From NCBI RefSeq assembly GCF_017873135.1, contig NZ_JAGGJV010000002.1:310001-374000 (forward strand): a stretch of DNA of 64,000 nt, in the 5' to 3' direction. This document shows, piece by piece, positions 31,685 through 41,669 of this stretch. Both the position numbers and the translations under genes were made by a program. The first letter of the stretch is position 1. Each line of letters starts with the position of its first letter. The stretch comes from Rhizobium herbae (GTDB lineage Bacteria > Pseudomonadota > Alphaproteobacteria > Rhizobiales > Rhizobiaceae). Below the pieces are notes generated by a model. It searched no databases, was not told where the DNA came from, and saw nothing but the letters and a program-made list of their open reading frames with translations.

Positions 31685-32814
31685 GCAATCCATACGCAAA
31701 ATTGCCGGCCTGGGCCGAATACGGCCTGATCCCGCTGGTCAACCTCGTCGTCGCCTTCCTGGTGGCTGGTCTCGTCGTGCTGCTGGTCGGTGAAAACCCG
31801 CTGAATGCCGCCTATCACATGATCAACGGCGCCTTTGGCCGCGGCGAATATATCGGCTTCACGCTCTATTACGCCACCACCTTCATCTTCACTGGCCTTT
31901 CGGTTGCCGTCGCCTTCCATGCCGGTCTGTTCAATATCGGCAGCGAGGGGCAGGCCTATATCGGCGGCATCGGCGTGGCGCTCGCCTGTCTCTGGCTCGA
32001 CAAGACCATGCCCTGGTTCATCGTCCTTCCGGTGGCGATCATCGGCTCGGCTGGTTTCGGCGCGCTCTGGGCCTTCCTGCCCGGCTGGCTGCAGGCCAAG
32101 CGCGGCAGCCATATCGTCATCACCACGATCATGTTCAATTTCATCGCTTCCAGCATCATGGTCTATCTTTTGACCAAGGTGATGAAGCCGCTCGGTTCGA
32201 TGGCGACACAGACCCGTACCTTCGAGGCGGGCGGACAATTGCCGAAGCTGGACTGGCTGCTGTCGATCTTCGGGCTCAACGTCGGCAATGCGCCGTTCAA
32301 CGTCTCCTTCCTTTTGGCGCTTGTGGCCGCCTTCGGCGTCTGGGTTCTGATCTGGCGCACGCGGTTCGGCTACGAGATGCGCACCATGGGCCACAGCCCG
32401 TCGGCAGCGCGTTATGCCGGCATCAGCGAAACCCGGATCACCATCATCGTCATGATGATCTCCGGTGGCCTTGCCGGCATGATGGCGCTGAACCCGATCA
32501 TGGGTGAGCAGTTCCGCATGCAGCTGGATTTCGTGCAGGGCGCAGGCTTTGTCGGCATCGCCGTGGCGCTGATGGGGCGCTCGCATCCGGCCGGCATCAT
32601 CCCGGCGGCGATCCTGTTCGGCATGCTCTACCAGGGCGGTGCCGAGATCGCCTTTGAAATGCCGTCGATCTCGCGGGACATGATCGTCATTATCCAAGGC
32701 CTCGTCATCCTGTTTGCCGGCGCACTTGAAAACATGTTCCGTCCGGCGATCGGACGGGCGTTTGCGGCTATCGGCAGCCGCGCGACAGCCGCCGCGCAGA
32801 CACGGGGAGCCTGA
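31681..32814 (+). CDS. Nucleoside ABC transporter permease 1
   Basis: 377 residues with about ten hydrophobic segments of the BPD_transp_2 family (YufP-like). Markers are FTGLSVAVAFHAGLFNIGSEGQAYIGG (family glycine-rich NIGxEGQ motif) and MRTMGHSPSAARYAGIS. It forms the membrane channel with the next gene product. The start overlaps the ATPase stop, and only 3 bp separate it from permease 2. Confidence 0.93.
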   Translation: MSNPYAKLPAWAEYGLIPLVNLVVAFLVAGLVVLLVGENPLNAAYHMINGAFGRGEYIGFTLYYATTFIFTGLSVAVAFHAGLFNIGSEGQAYIGGIGVALACLWLDKTMPWFIVLPVAIIGSAGFGALWAFLPGWLQAKRGSHIVITTIMFNFIASSIMVYLLTKVMKPLGSMATQTRTFEAGGQLPKLDWLLSIFGLNVGNAPFNVSFLLALVAAFGVWVLIWRTRFGYEMRTMGHSPSAARYAGISETRITIIVMMISGGLAGMMALNPIMGEQFRMQLDFVQGAGFVGIAVALMGRSHPAGIIPAAILFGMLYQGGAEIAFEMPSISRDMIVIIQGLVILFAGALENMFRPAIGRAFAAIGSRATAAAQTRGA

Positions 32815-32817
32815 GCC

Positions 32818-33789
32818 ATGGACCTTTTCCACACCATCATTGCGCTCCTGGAATCCACCATTCGCGTCTCGGTACCGCTGATCTTCGCGGCGCTTGCCGG
32901 ATTGTTCACCGAGCGGGCAGGGGTCTTCGACATCGGTCTCGAAGGCAAGATGCTGGGGGCAGCCTTTGCCGCCGGCGCGGTCGCCGCTGTCAGCGGCTCC
33001 GTCATGGCGGGGCTTCTGGCAGCGATTGTCATTTCCGTGCTTCTGGGTCTGGTGCATGGTTATGCGTCGATCACCCAGCGCGGCAGCCAGATCGTCTCCG
33101 GCGTTGCCATCAACTTCGTCGTTGCCGGTTCGACCGTCATTCTTGGCGAGGCCTGGTTCCGCCAGGGTGGCCGCACGCCGGCGCTTGCCGGTGACGCCCG
33201 CTTCCAGACGGTCACCTTTCCCTTCGCCGACGCGGTGAAGGACGTGCCGGTCCTTGGGCCGGTCTATTCCAGCCTTCTGTCCGGCCATTTCGTGCTGACC
33301 TACTTCGCCTTCGCCATGGTGCCGATCAGCTGGTGGATCCTCTATCGCACCCGTTTCGGCCTGCGTCTGCGGGCGGTCGGTGAAAATCCGGGCGCGGTGG
33401 ATACCGCCGGCATCTCCGTGATCTGGCTGCGCTACCGCGCCGTCATCTGCGCCGGCATCCTCTGTGGTTTTGCCGGCGCCTATCTGTCGCTCGCCATGAA
33501 CGCAGGCTTCGTCAAGGGTATGACGGCGGGCAAGGGCTATATCGCGCTGGCAGCCCTGATCTTTGCCAAATGGCGTCCGGTCAACATCATGCTGGCCTGC
33601 CTGCTGTTCGGCTTCCTCGATGCGCTGGCCATCCGCCTCCAGGGCAATCCGCTGCCGCTGATCGGCCAGGTGCCGGTGCAATTGATGCAGGCGCTGCCCT
33701 ATATCCTGACCGTCGTTCTGCTTGCCGGCTTCATCGGCAAGGCGATCCCGCCGAAAGCCGGCGGCATACCCTATGTGAAGGAGCGTTGA
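32818..33789 (+). CDS. Nucleoside ABC transporter permease 2
   Basis: 323 residues, eight or more membrane segments, YufQ-like. Markers are AALAGLFTERAGVFDIGLEGKMLGAAF near the start and LRAVGENPGAVDTAGISV in the middle. It pairs with permease 1 to form a heterodimeric channel. Two bases separate its stop from the cytidine deaminase start, so uptake and first catabolic step are made together. Confidence 0.93.
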   Translation: MDLFHTIIALLESTIRVSVPLIFAALAGLFTERAGVFDIGLEGKMLGAAFAAGAVAAVSGSVMAGLLAAIVISVLLGLVHGYASITQRGSQIVSGVAINFVVAGSTVILGEAWFRQGGRTPALAGDARFQTVTFPFADAVKDVPVLGPVYSSLLSGHFVLTYFAFAMVPISWWILYRTRFGLRLRAVGENPGAVDTAGISVIWLRYRAVICAGILCGFAGAYLSLAMNAGFVKGMTAGKGYIALAALIFAKWRPVNIMLACLLFGFLDALAIRLQGNPLPLIGQVPVQLMQALPYILTVVLLAGFIGKAIPPKAGGIPYVKER

Positions 33790-33791
33790 CC

Positions 33792-34184
33792 ATGGAAAAC
33801 GAGCTTTTCGAGGCGGCACGCGGGGCCATGGCGAAGGCGCATGCGCCCTATTCGAAATTCCCGGTGGGCGCCGCCATCCTTGCCGAGGACGGCAAGATCT
33901 ATACCGGCGCCAATATCGAGAATCTGTCCTTTCCGGAAGGCTGGTGCGCCGAAACGACCGCGATCAGCCATATGGTCATGGCCGGCCAGAGCAAGATCGT
34001 CGAGGTGGCGGTCATCGCCGAGAAACTGGCACTCTGCCCGCCATGCGGCGGCTGTCGCCAGCGCCTTGCCGAATTTTCCGGCGCCAGTACCCGCATTTTC
34101 CTCTGCGACGAGACCGGCGTGAAAAAGACATTGTCCATGTCCGACTTGCTGCCGCATTCTTTCGAGACTGAGGTCTTCGGATGA
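33792..34184 (+). CDS. cdd: Cytidine deaminase
   Basis: 130 residues, the short tetrameric type. It converts cytidine and deoxycytidine to uridine and deoxyuridine. Zinc-binding and catalytic motifs are CAET (Cys, catalytic Glu) and PCGGCRQ (two zinc Cys). The N-terminal substrate motif APYSKFPVGAA is intact. It overlaps punA by ATGA. Confidence 0.95.
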   Translation: MENELFEAARGAMAKAHAPYSKFPVGAAILAEDGKIYTGANIENLSFPEGWCAETTAISHMVMAGQSKIVEVAVIAEKLALCPPCGGCRQRLAEFSGASTRIFLCDETGVKKTLSMSDLLPHSFETEVFG

Positions 34185-34978
34185 CCGCAGCCGCTGAGAT
34201 GCTGAAGATCCGGCTTGCCGGGCTGTCGCCACGTTATGGCATCGTGCTCGGCTCGGGCCTGGGCTCTCTGGTCGAGGCGGTCGTGGATCCGGTGCGGATA
34301 TCCTATGGTGATATTCCGGGCTTTCCTGTCAGCGCTGTTTCCGGCCATGCCGGCGAACTGGTCGCGGGGACGATCGGCGGCGTCCCGGTCATTGTCCTGT
34401 CGGGGCGTGTTCATTTCTACGAGCGCGGCGATGCCAATGCGATGCGCGGGCCGATCGAGGCGCTGAAGGCACTGGGTGTCGAAACCCTCATCCTCACCAA
34501 TTCGGCCGGTTCGTTGCGCGAAGACCTGCCGCCGGGCTCGGTGATGCAGATCACAGATCATATCAATTTCTCCGGCGTAAGCCCCTTGATTGGTATCGAC
34601 AGCGACGACCGCTTCGTCGGGCTGACATCGGCCTATGACGCAGAACTGGCCGAGCGCATGCGCGCAGCCGCGATCAAGCTGGATATCCCGCTCGGCTCCG
34701 GCGTCTACATGTGGTTCTCCGGTCCGAATTTCGAAACGCCGGCCGAAATCCGCATGGCCCGTATTCTCGGCGCCGATGCGGTGGGCATGTCGACGGTGCC
34801 CGAAGTCATTCTCGCCCGCTTCTTCGGCCTGAAGGTCGCGGCCGCCTCCGTGATCACCAATTATGGGGCGGGCATGACGGGCGGCGAACTCAGCCACCAC
34901 GAGACCAAGGACATGGCACCGGTTGGCGGCAGGCGTCTGGCCTCCATTCTCAGCGAAATGATTTCGGCAAAAGCCTGA
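34181..34978 (+). CDS. punA: Purine nucleoside phosphorylase
   Basis: 265 residues of the trimeric PNP family. It splits inosine, guanosine and their deoxy forms with phosphate into base and (deoxy)ribose-1-phosphate. Phosphate-binding GSGLGS and the loop SGRVHFYE, the motif NSAGSL, and the purine pocket GPNFETPAEIRM and MSTVPEVILA are all present. It is 126 bp upstream of deoC. Confidence 0.94.
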   Translation: MTAAAEMLKIRLAGLSPRYGIVLGSGLGSLVEAVVDPVRISYGDIPGFPVSAVSGHAGELVAGTIGGVPVIVLSGRVHFYERGDANAMRGPIEALKALGVETLILTNSAGSLREDLPPGSVMQITDHINFSGVSPLIGIDSDDRFVGLTSAYDAELAERMRAAAIKLDIPLGSGVYMWFSGPNFETPAEIRMARILGADAVGMSTVPEVILARFFGLKVAAASVITNYGAGMTGGELSHHETKDMAPVGGRRLASILSEMISAKA

Positions 34979-35104
34979 CCGATCTTCCAGCCCGCGGGAT
35001 CGTGCAGGACGGGTTTGCGTGATCGCCTCAAGCGTATAGAACAAGCTTTCGTGACCGGCTGCCGCGCCGGGTGCGATCATCGCGACAAGAAACGGACGGA
35101 CCCC

Positions 35105-35881
35105 ATGATGCTCGAAGCCTCCAATCGCCAGATCGCCGCGCTTGCGCTGTCACTGCTGGATTTGACCGACCTGACGGATGACTGCACGCCGGAAGCGATC
35201 GAAAAGCTCTGCGCCTCTGCCCGTACGCCGCATGGCCATACAGCCGCCATCTGCATCTGGCCGCGCTTCGTCGCCCAGGCGCGCGGCATTCTTGGCCCAA
35301 ACAGTGCGGTGAAGATCGCAACCGTGGTCAATTTTCCTTCCGGGGATCTCCCGGTGGAGACGGTCGTCGCCGAAACCGAACAGGCGGTTTCCGACGGCGC
35401 CGACGAGATCGATCTGGTCATTCCCTATCGCGCCTTCATGGCCGGTGACGAGCAGGCGGTCCGCACGATGATTTCCGCGGTGCGGCAAGCCTGCCCGGCG
35501 CCTGTTCTGCTCAAGACTATTCTTGAGACAGGCGAGATGAAGGACCGCGACCTGATCCGAAGCGCCTCGCACATCGCCATCCAGGAAGGCGCCGATTTCA
35601 TCAAGACTTCCACCGGCAAGGTTGCGGTGAACGCGACGCTGGAGGCCGCCGATATCATGCTGACCTGTATCCGCGAAAGCGGCCGCAAGGTCGGTTTCAA
35701 GCCGGCCGGCGGCGTGCGCACTGTCGGTGATGCCCGCCTGTATCTCAATCTCGCCGCCACGATCCACAGCCCGGACTGGCCGATGCCCTCGACTTTCCGC
35801 TTCGGCGCCTCCGGTCTTTTGACGGATATCCTTTCGGTGCTTGAAGGCCGCGAACCCGTCGCCGGCGCGACGGCCTATTGA
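35105..35881 (+). CDS. deoC: Deoxyribose-phosphate aldolase
   Basis: 258 residues from ATG 35105. It cleaves 2-deoxyribose-5-phosphate into glyceraldehyde-3-phosphate and acetaldehyde. The Schiff-base lysine is in DFIKTSTGK and the second active-site lysine in VGFKPAGGVR; the class I aldolase barrel is complete. Its TGA overlaps the ATG of deoA by one base. Confidence 0.95.
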   Translation: MMLEASNRQIAALALSLLDLTDLTDDCTPEAIEKLCASARTPHGHTAAICIWPRFVAQARGILGPNSAVKIATVVNFPSGDLPVETVVAETEQAVSDGADEIDLVIPYRAFMAGDEQAVRTMISAVRQACPAPVLLKTILETGEMKDRDLIRSASHIAIQEGADFIKTSTGKVAVNATLEAADIMLTCIRESGRKVGFKPAGGVRTVGDARLYLNLAATIHSPDWPMPSTFRFGASGLLTDILSVLEGREPVAGATAY

Positions 35882-37209
35882 TGATCCCGCAAGAGGTCAT
35901 CCGGCGGAAGCGGGACGGCGAAGCGCTCGAGAAGCCGGATATTGCCGCCTTCATCCGCGGTCTTGCCGATGGATCGATCTCCGAGGGGCAGGTGGCGGCC
36001 TTTGCGATGGCCGTCTGGTTCTCCGGCATGAGCCTGGATGAAACTGTAGCACTGACGCTTGCCATGCGCGACAGCGGCGATGTGCTCTCCTGGGCGGATA
36101 TCGACCGCCCCGTCGCCGACAAGCATTCGACCGGCGGCGTCGGCGACAATGTCTCGCTGATGCTGGCGCCTCTTGTGGCAGCCTGCGGCCTTGCCGTGCC
36201 TATGATTTCAGGCAGAGGGCTTGGCCATACCGGCGGCACGCTCGACAAGCTGGAATCGATCCCCGGCTATGACATCAAGCCTTCTGAAGCGCTGTTCCGG
36301 CAGGTGGTGAGAGAGGCAGGCTGCGCCATCATCGGCCAGACCGCCGATCTCGCACCGGCCGACCGGCGGCTCTACGCCATCCGGGACGTGACGGCGACGG
36401 TCGATTCCATACCGCTGATCACGGCCTCTATCCTGTCCAAAAAGCTCGCAGCCGGGCTGCAATCGCTGGTGCTTGACGTCAAGATCGGCAACGGCGCCTT
36501 CATGATCGGGCTGGAAGAGGCCGAAACGCTCGCACGCTCGCTGGTCGGCGTCGCCAATGGTGCCGGCGTGAAGACCACGGCCCTGATCACCGACATGAAC
36601 GAGCCCCTGGCAGATGCCGCCGGAAACGTCGTTGAAATTGAAAACTGCCTCGCCTTTCTGCGCGGGGAGAAAGCCGGATCCCGGCTTGAGGCGGTCGTCA
36701 TGTCCTTTGCCGCCGAGATGCTGATGACGTCGGGTATTGCGGCCAGCCCCACCGAAGGCACGGATCTTGCCCGCCGTGCCCTTGAGACTGGTGCGGCGCT
36801 GGAACGCTTCAGCCGGATGGTCCACCTCCTTGGCGGTCCCCATGATTTCGCGGAGCGTCCGCAAACCTATCTGGTCAACGCGCCTATTGTCCTTGCCGTC
36901 GAAGCACTAGAGGACGGTTTCCTTCAGAGCTGCAATGCGCGTGACGTCGGCATGGAAGTCATTGCACTTGGCGGCGGGCGCACACGTCCCGACGAAGCGA
37001 TCGATCACCGCGTCGGGTTCAGCGGCCTGAAACCGCTCGGCACGAAGCTCGAAAAAGGCGAACCCTTCGCGTTCGTCCACGCGGCGAGTGCTGATCAGGC
37101 CGAGGCGTCACGAGCGCGGCTTTTGGAGATTTACACTATCGGTAACGAAGCGCCGCCTGAACGTCCCGTGATCGTGTCCAAGATCAGCGGGCCCAAGATC
37201 AGCGGGTAA
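35881..37209 (+). CDS. deoA: Thymidine phosphorylase
   Basis: 442 residues. Reversible phosphorolysis of thymidine and deoxyuridine. The N-terminal helical domain is followed by the phosphate-binding ADKHSTGGVGDNVSL and ISGRGLGHTGGTLDKLESIPG signature of the glycosyltransferase family 3/thymidine phosphorylase group. Its last 11 bp overlap the 3' end of the convergent aspartic protease gene. The C-terminus ends in a short repeat KISGPKISG. Confidence 0.95.
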   Translation: MIPQEVIRRKRDGEALEKPDIAAFIRGLADGSISEGQVAAFAMAVWFSGMSLDETVALTLAMRDSGDVLSWADIDRPVADKHSTGGVGDNVSLMLAPLVAACGLAVPMISGRGLGHTGGTLDKLESIPGYDIKPSEALFRQVVREAGCAIIGQTADLAPADRRLYAIRDVTATVDSIPLITASILSKKLAAGLQSLVLDVKIGNGAFMIGLEEAETLARSLVGVANGAGVKTTALITDMNEPLADAAGNVVEIENCLAFLRGEKAGSRLEAVVMSFAAEMLMTSGIAASPTEGTDLARRALETGAALERFSRMVHLLGGPHDFAERPQTYLVNAPIVLAVEALEDGFLQSCNARDVGMEVIALGGGRTRPDEAIDHRVGFSGLKPLGTKLEKGEPFAFVHAASADQAEASRARLLEIYTIGNEAPPERPVIVSKISGPKISG

Positions 37210-37717
37210 GATGCAGCGCGCCGTTTTCGACCCGGTAGGACGAAAGCTTGTTGAGAAAACTCATGCCGACCAGCATGCCGGACAGGGACTTGTCCGGAAG
37301 CACCATGGCATCCACCTCTTTCACGGAAATGGTGCCGATCTCGACGCGATCAAGCATGACATGCGCCGCCTTGACGACGCCGTTGGCGGTGCCGACCTGA
37401 GCGTCGAAGACCAGCGATCCCGTTGAAATGCCAAGCCGTCTTGCAGTCGAAACATTGATCGCGATCACGCTGGCGCCGGTATCCACCAGGCCATTTTCCT
37501 TACGGCCGTTGATGGTGAACGTGCCGAAGAAGTGCCCGCCGGCGCTTGCCTCGAGCAGCACGCCACGACCGCCGGCATATTTTGCCGGGCTCGCCTGCGC
37601 AGGCTTTGTTTGGGACTGGTCCGTCGCTGGGCGATCAAGATAGGACGTAGCAAGACCCGGCAGAAACATGGCGGCGAGGACCATGCCTCCGGCAAAGACG
37701 GCCAAACGTAAAAGCAT
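37199..37717 (-). CDS. Retropepsin-like aspartic protease (TIGR02281 type), membrane-anchored
   Basis: 172 residues. Residues 4-24 are a membrane anchor or signal segment (LRLAVFAGGMVLAAMFLPGLA). After a Pro/Gln-rich linker comes a single-lobed aspartic protease domain with catalytic GLVDTGASVIAI (about 76-87) and the flap/second segment GMLVGMSFLNKLSSYRVENGALHL. Such clan AA proteins act as dimers in the periplasm. Targets unknown. Convergent with deoA. Confidence 0.87.
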   Translation of the reverse strand: MLLRLAVFAGGMVLAAMFLPGLATSYLDRPATDQSQTKPAQASPAKYAGGRGVLLEASAGGHFFGTFTINGRKENGLVDTGASVIAINVSTARRLGISTGSLVFDAQVGTANGVVKAAHVMLDRVEIGTISVKEVDAMVLPDKSLSGMLVGMSFLNKLSSYRVENGALHLTR

Positions 37718-37780
37718 CTCTCATATCCCGCGATGTCGAAAACAGCGCCTAGCTAAGCATGAAGCCCGCTAACAGGATGC

Positions 37781-37806
37781 AAAAAGCCGCCGGATTTTCC
37801 GGCGGC
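37781..37806 (-). terminator. Intrinsic terminator of upp
   Basis: On minus, GCCGCCGG and CCGGCGGC (37786-37793/37799-37806) form a perfect stem with a five-base loop, followed by TTTTT (37785-37781). It lies 72 bp beyond the upp stop. Confidence 0.85.
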
Positions 37807-37878
37807 AGACGGTTCAAGTGGAAATCTGGTTAAGGAATTGGGACTATTCCGACCGTCCCGGGTAACCGGTATCGGGAC

Positions 37879-38508
37879 CTACTTGGTCCCGTACATGCGG
37901 TCGCCGGCGTCGCCAAGGCCCGGAACGATATAGCCGTGTTCGTTGAGATGGCTATCGATCGAGGCGGTGTAGATCGGCACGTCCGGATGGGCAGCCTGGA
38001 AATTGCGGATGCCCTCGGGAGCAGCGAGAAGGCAGAGGAAGCGCAATTTCGTCGCGCCGCGTTCCTTCAGCTTGTCGATGGCGGCGATTGAAGAATTGCC
38101 GGTCGCAAGCATCGGATCGACAACAATGACGAGGCGTTCCGACAGGCTTTCCGGCGCCTTGAAGTAATATTCGACGGCCTCCAGCGTTTCATGGTCGCGG
38201 TAGACGCCGACATGCGAGACGCGCGCGGAGGGCACCAGTTCCAGCATGCCTTCAAGCAGACCATTGCCGGCACGAAGAATCGAGGCGAACACCAGCTTCT
38301 TGCCTTCGAGCACCGGCGCCTGGATGGTCTGCATCGGCGTCTCGATGGTCTCCATCGTCAGTTCGAGATCGCGGGTGACCTCGTAGCAGAGCAGGGTGGA
38401 AATCTCGCGCAGCAGGCGGCGGAAGCCCGCTGTCGAGGTCTCCTTCTTGCGCATGATGGTCAACTTGTGCTGAACAAGCGGATGATTGATGACTGTAACG
38501 CCGTCCAT
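37879..38508 (-). CDS. upp: Uracil phosphoribosyltransferase
   Basis: 209 residues from ATG 38508, which has AGGAGGG eight bases upstream; the upstream in-frame ATG at 38553 would give an atypical extension. Uracil plus PRPP gives UMP. The PRPP loop [11 protein letters not shown] and the uracil-binding C-terminal [26 protein letters not shown] are present. Downstream of add with a 108-bp gap, so it may have its own promoter. Confidence 0.95.
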   Translation of the reverse strand: MDGVTVINHPLVQHKLTIMRKKETSTAGFRRLLREISTLLCYEVTRDLELTMETIETPMQTIQAPVLEGKKLVFASILRAGNGLLEGMLELVPSARVSHVGVYRDHETLEAVEYYFKAPESLSERLVIVVDPMLATGNSSIAAIDKLKERGATKLRFLCLLAAPEGIRNFQAAHPDVPIYTASIDSHLNEHGYIVPGLGDAGDRMYGTK

Positions 38509-38616
38509 GGCCAAGCCCTCCTGCGGAAACCGGAATTCAATTCCTTTTTTCACAGAAAAGCGAGATGCCGCAAGGCCTGACCGGCGCTTTACGCCGTCAT
38601 CCCCAGTCGATGAGTT

Positions 38617-39585
38617 CTATAAAGCGGCAAGCAGGCGCCGGCGCGTTGGCTCGTCAACGAAGGCGGCGTCGATTGCCGTGCGTGTCATGCCGTTGATCTC
38701 GTCGTCGCTGAAACCCATCACCTGCGAGGCGATTTCGTATTCCTGTTTCAACGACGTGTGGAAGAACGGCGGATCGTCCGAGTTGAGCGTTACCCGGCAG
38801 CCGGCCTCATAAAGCGCGCGCAGCGGATGCGATGCGAAGTCCGGAAACACCTGCAGCGAGACGTTGGAGCCGGGGCAGGTTTCCAGCACCACGCCTTCGT
38901 CGGCGATCCGTTTGACGAGATCGGCATCTTCGATGGCACGTACACCATGGCTGATACGTGACGGACGCACATGGTCGAGCGCATCGCGGACGCTGAAGGC
39001 ACCGGCCATTTCGCCGGCATGGATGGTAATGCCGAGACCGCAGTCGCGGGCGATATCGAAGGCACGCGTGAAATCCGCCACCTTGTGCATGCGCTCCTCG
39101 CCGGCAAGGTTGAAGCCGGTCACCAGCGGATGTTCGCGCTTGGCGGCGTAAAGCGCCGTGCGTTCCGCCGCTTCCGGTCCCATATGCCGGATGATGGTGA
39201 TGATCATCCGGCCTTCGATACCGGTCTTTTCCTTCGCTGCCCCGATGCCGGCTGCAAGCCCGCGAAGATAGGCATCGCTACCGATGCCGATCGTGTTGCC
39301 GTGATCGGGCGAAACGATAATCTCGCTGTAGATCGTGCCCGCAGCTGCGAGCTCGGTCAGGTAGGCTTCCGCTAGGAGCGCGTAATCCTCTTCGGTGCGG
39401 AAAAGCTCGGCCACGGCATCGTAGCATTTGATGAAATGGCTGAAATCGGTCCAGACATAGGCGCCATCCCGAATGATGCCGCTGACGTCGACATTGTATT
39501 TGCGGGCCATCTCGATGGCGAGGGGAGGCGGAGCCGCGCCCTCGATATGGCAGTGCAGCTCGGCCTTCTTCAGATATGCGGTCAC
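38617..39585 (-). CDS. add: Adenosine deaminase
   Basis: 322 residues from GTG 39585, overlapping the deoB stop (GTGA). Converts adenosine and deoxyadenosine to inosine forms. Zinc and catalytic residues: HCHIEG (usual HxH, here LHCHIEG), HAGE with catalytic Glu, ISHGVRA, and LNSDDPPFF. Shorter than E. coli Add by about 10 residues, like other alphaproteobacterial forms. Confidence 0.94.
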   Translation of the reverse strand: MTAYLKKAELHCHIEGAAPPPLAIEMARKYNVDVSGIIRDGAYVWTDFSHFIKCYDAVAELFRTEEDYALLAEAYLTELAAAGTIYSEIIVSPDHGNTIGIGSDAYLRGLAAGIGAAKEKTGIEGRMIITIIRHMGPEAAERTALYAAKREHPLVTGFNLAGEERMHKVADFTRAFDIARDCGLGITIHAGEMAGAFSVRDALDHVRPSRISHGVRAIEDADLVKRIADEGVVLETCPGSNVSLQVFPDFASHPLRALYEAGCRVTLNSDDPPFFHTSLKQEYEIASQVMGFSDDEINGMTRTAIDAAFVDEPTRRRLLAAL

Positions 39586-40802
39586 AGAAAACTTCTCCCA
39601 TGGAGGCCTGGTTCAAGGCCCAGATGTTTGGCAACTGTCTCGCCGATGCCGGCGAAACCCGGCAGGACGCCGATCGATCGCGTGCGGATGCCCGGCCCGA
39701 AAACGAGGATCGGCACGCGCTCGCGGGTGTGGTCGGTGCCGCGCCAGGTGGGGTCGCAGCCATGGTCGGCCGTCAGGATGACGATATCGCCGGGTTTCAG
39801 CTTGCGGTCGAGGTCGGGCAGGCGTGCATCGAAGGCTTCGAGGGCCGCTGCATAACCGGGCACATCGCGGCGGTGGCCATAGAGCATGTCGAAATCGACG
39901 AAGTTGGTGAAGACCAGATCTCCGTCTTCGGCCTCGTCCATGACCTTCAGTGTCGCTTCGAACAGCTCCATGTTGCCATTGGCCTTGATCGTCCGACCGA
40001 TCCCCTGATGGGCGAAAATGTCGGCGATCTTGCCGACCGCATGGACGGTTCGGTCCGCCGCCTTCAGCCGGTCGAGAAGGGTCGGTTCGGGTGGCAGCAC
40101 CGAATAGTCCCGGCGGTTGCCGGTGCGGGTGAAATCCTTTGGCGTGGCGCCGATGAAAGGCCGGGCGATGACACGGCCGATATTGTAATCGTCGAGCAGG
40201 CGGCGCACCGTCTGGCACAATTCCAGCAGCCGTTCCAGGCCGAAGGAATGTTCGTGCGCGGCGATCTGGAAAACGGAATCCGATGAAGTGTAGCAGATCG
40301 GCTTGCCCGTGCGCATATGTTCATCGCCATACTGCGCAATGATGTCGGTGCCCGAGGCATGGCAATTGCCGAGAATACCGGGCACTTCGCCTTCGCGGCA
40401 GATCGCCTCGACCAGTTCGGCCGGAAAAGCATCGCCTTCCGCGGGAAAGTAACCCCAGTCGAAGGTCACCGGCGTCCCGGCAATTTCCCAGTGACCGGAG
40501 GGCGTATCCTTGCCGCGCGAGACTTCGCTGGCCGCGCCGTAGAGTCCGAAGACCCTTTCCGGCAGCGGCATGCCGGCGGGCAGGCGCTTGTTGGCGAGTT
40601 TTGCCGCATGCAGCAGGCCGAGCGCCGACATGTTGGGAAGCGTCAGCGGGCCTTGGCGCAGGCCCTCCCTGTCGCCGGCCCCCGCAGCGCAGAATTCGGC
40701 GATATGACCGAGCGTATCGGCGCCGTCGTCGCCAAAGGCGGCAGCATCCGGCGCTCCGCCGATGCCGAAGGAATCAAGAACGAACAGAAAGGCACGCGCC
40801 AT
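39582..40802 (-). CDS. deoB: Phosphopentomutase
   Basis: 406 residues. Interconverts (deoxy)ribose-1-phosphate and -5-phosphate, linking phosphorylases PunA and DeoA to DeoC. Alkaline-phosphatase superfamily metal sites are seen in [14 protein letters not shown], the phosphothreonine loop [29 protein letters not shown] and [18 protein letters not shown]. It is the first gene of the minus-strand deoB-add-upp unit. Confidence 0.96.
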   Translation of the reverse strand: MARAFLFVLDSFGIGGAPDAAAFGDDGADTLGHIAEFCAAGAGDREGLRQGPLTLPNMSALGLLHAAKLANKRLPAGMPLPERVFGLYGAASEVSRGKDTPSGHWEIAGTPVTFDWGYFPAEGDAFPAELVEAICREGEVPGILGNCHASGTDIIAQYGDEHMRTGKPICYTSSDSVFQIAAHEHSFGLERLLELCQTVRRLLDDYNIGRVIARPFIGATPKDFTRTGNRRDYSVLPPEPTLLDRLKAADRTVHAVGKIADIFAHQGIGRTIKANGNMELFEATLKVMDEAEDGDLVFTNFVDFDMLYGHRRDVPGYAAALEAFDARLPDLDRKLKPGDIVILTADHGCDPTWRGTDHTRERVPILVFGPGIRTRSIGVLPGFAGIGETVAKHLGLEPGLHGRSFL

Positions 40803-40978
40803 GGATCACCCGGAATGCTGTCGCGGGCCGGGTTCCCTGTTGCAGGCGGCTTGCGGCAGAACAGTTGTTGTCCGTCTTCGCACGCTGTCGCAGCGGTTGA
40901 GACGAAGGCGCGAAGAAATACTCCGGGGCGGGGCAGATTGCAAATGACGGAACACTGGCGATGGGCCAGCGTCAAGCG

Positions 40979-41656
40979 CTAAGCCCCGCAACCGCTGCAG
41001 GCTATGGTGTCACCGACGCGCTGGCGCAAATAATAGGTCTTGGATATATGGATCTGCGACGGCACGACACCGGAGCTCCAATTCAGCAATTCCACGGTGT
41101 AGGGCACGTTTATCTCGGAGCGCACGATAAAGGTGCCTGTGGTTGAAATGTCGGTCGGAACGACGACCGTCGAGTCTTTTACATAGGGTGTCGTGGTGGT
41201 GACCAGTGCTGCGGTATAGTCCGCCGAAGGATCGAGCGTATCATTCTTCTTCCAGGACCAGCCACGCGACCACGCCACGACGCCAACCCCTGGTCCGGTA
41301 ATTTTTATGCCCGTTACCTTCAGGACCGAAGCCGCAGGCAGCGGAAAGGGATCCATGATGCCTCTGAGGACTGGAGGCATACCGTCAAGCGTCGAAACCT
41401 TCATGGTGGTGCCATCCGGGGCCTGGGCAATCGTATCTGCAACCGTACTGGCAGCCCGGGCGACTTTGCGGGCGACGTTGAAGCCGGCACAGATTTCAAA
41501 CGAGCCGACATAGGCCACGATCAGCAGCGGCAGGACGATCGTGAATTCGATTGCGCCCGTGCCCTTTCGGTCGCGCCAGAACGCCTTGAATGTCTCTGCG
41601 AATGTCTCTGCTTTTCCGGAAAGCATTGCGATGTGATGGCCGATTGTCGCTTTCAT
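40979..41656 (-). CDS. TadE-like pilus assembly protein
   Basis: 225 residues from ATG 41656 with AGGGGGGA upstream. After a basic N-terminus the sequence RKGTGAIEFTIVLPLLIVAYVGSFEICAGF (about 33-62) has the TadE/TadG minor pseudopilin pattern: small residues, Glu, then a transmembrane helix. The rest is a periplasmic domain with a C-terminal Cys pair (ACSGCGA). Third gene of the minus-strand tad accessory unit. Confidence 0.86.
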   Translation of the reverse strand: MKATIGHHIAMLSGKAETFAETFKAFWRDRKGTGAIEFTIVLPLLIVAYVGSFEICAGFNVARKVARAASTVADTIAQAPDGTTMKVSTLDGMPPVLRGIMDPFPLPAASVLKVTGIKITGPGVGVVAWSRGWSWKKNDTLDPSADYTAALVTTTTPYVKDSTVVVPTDISTTGTFIVRSEINVPYTVELLNWSSGVVPSQIHISKTYYLRQRVGDTIACSGCGA

Positions 41657-41669
41657 GGCAGTTCCCCCC

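Noticed and set aside
31255..33819. Long open frame on the minus strand (over 850 codons) opposite the nucleoside permease genes
   Set aside because: It is antisense to clearly coding permease and ATPase genes, is full of Asp/His/Arg low-information sequence, and has no family match; a by-product of GC-rich codon bias.
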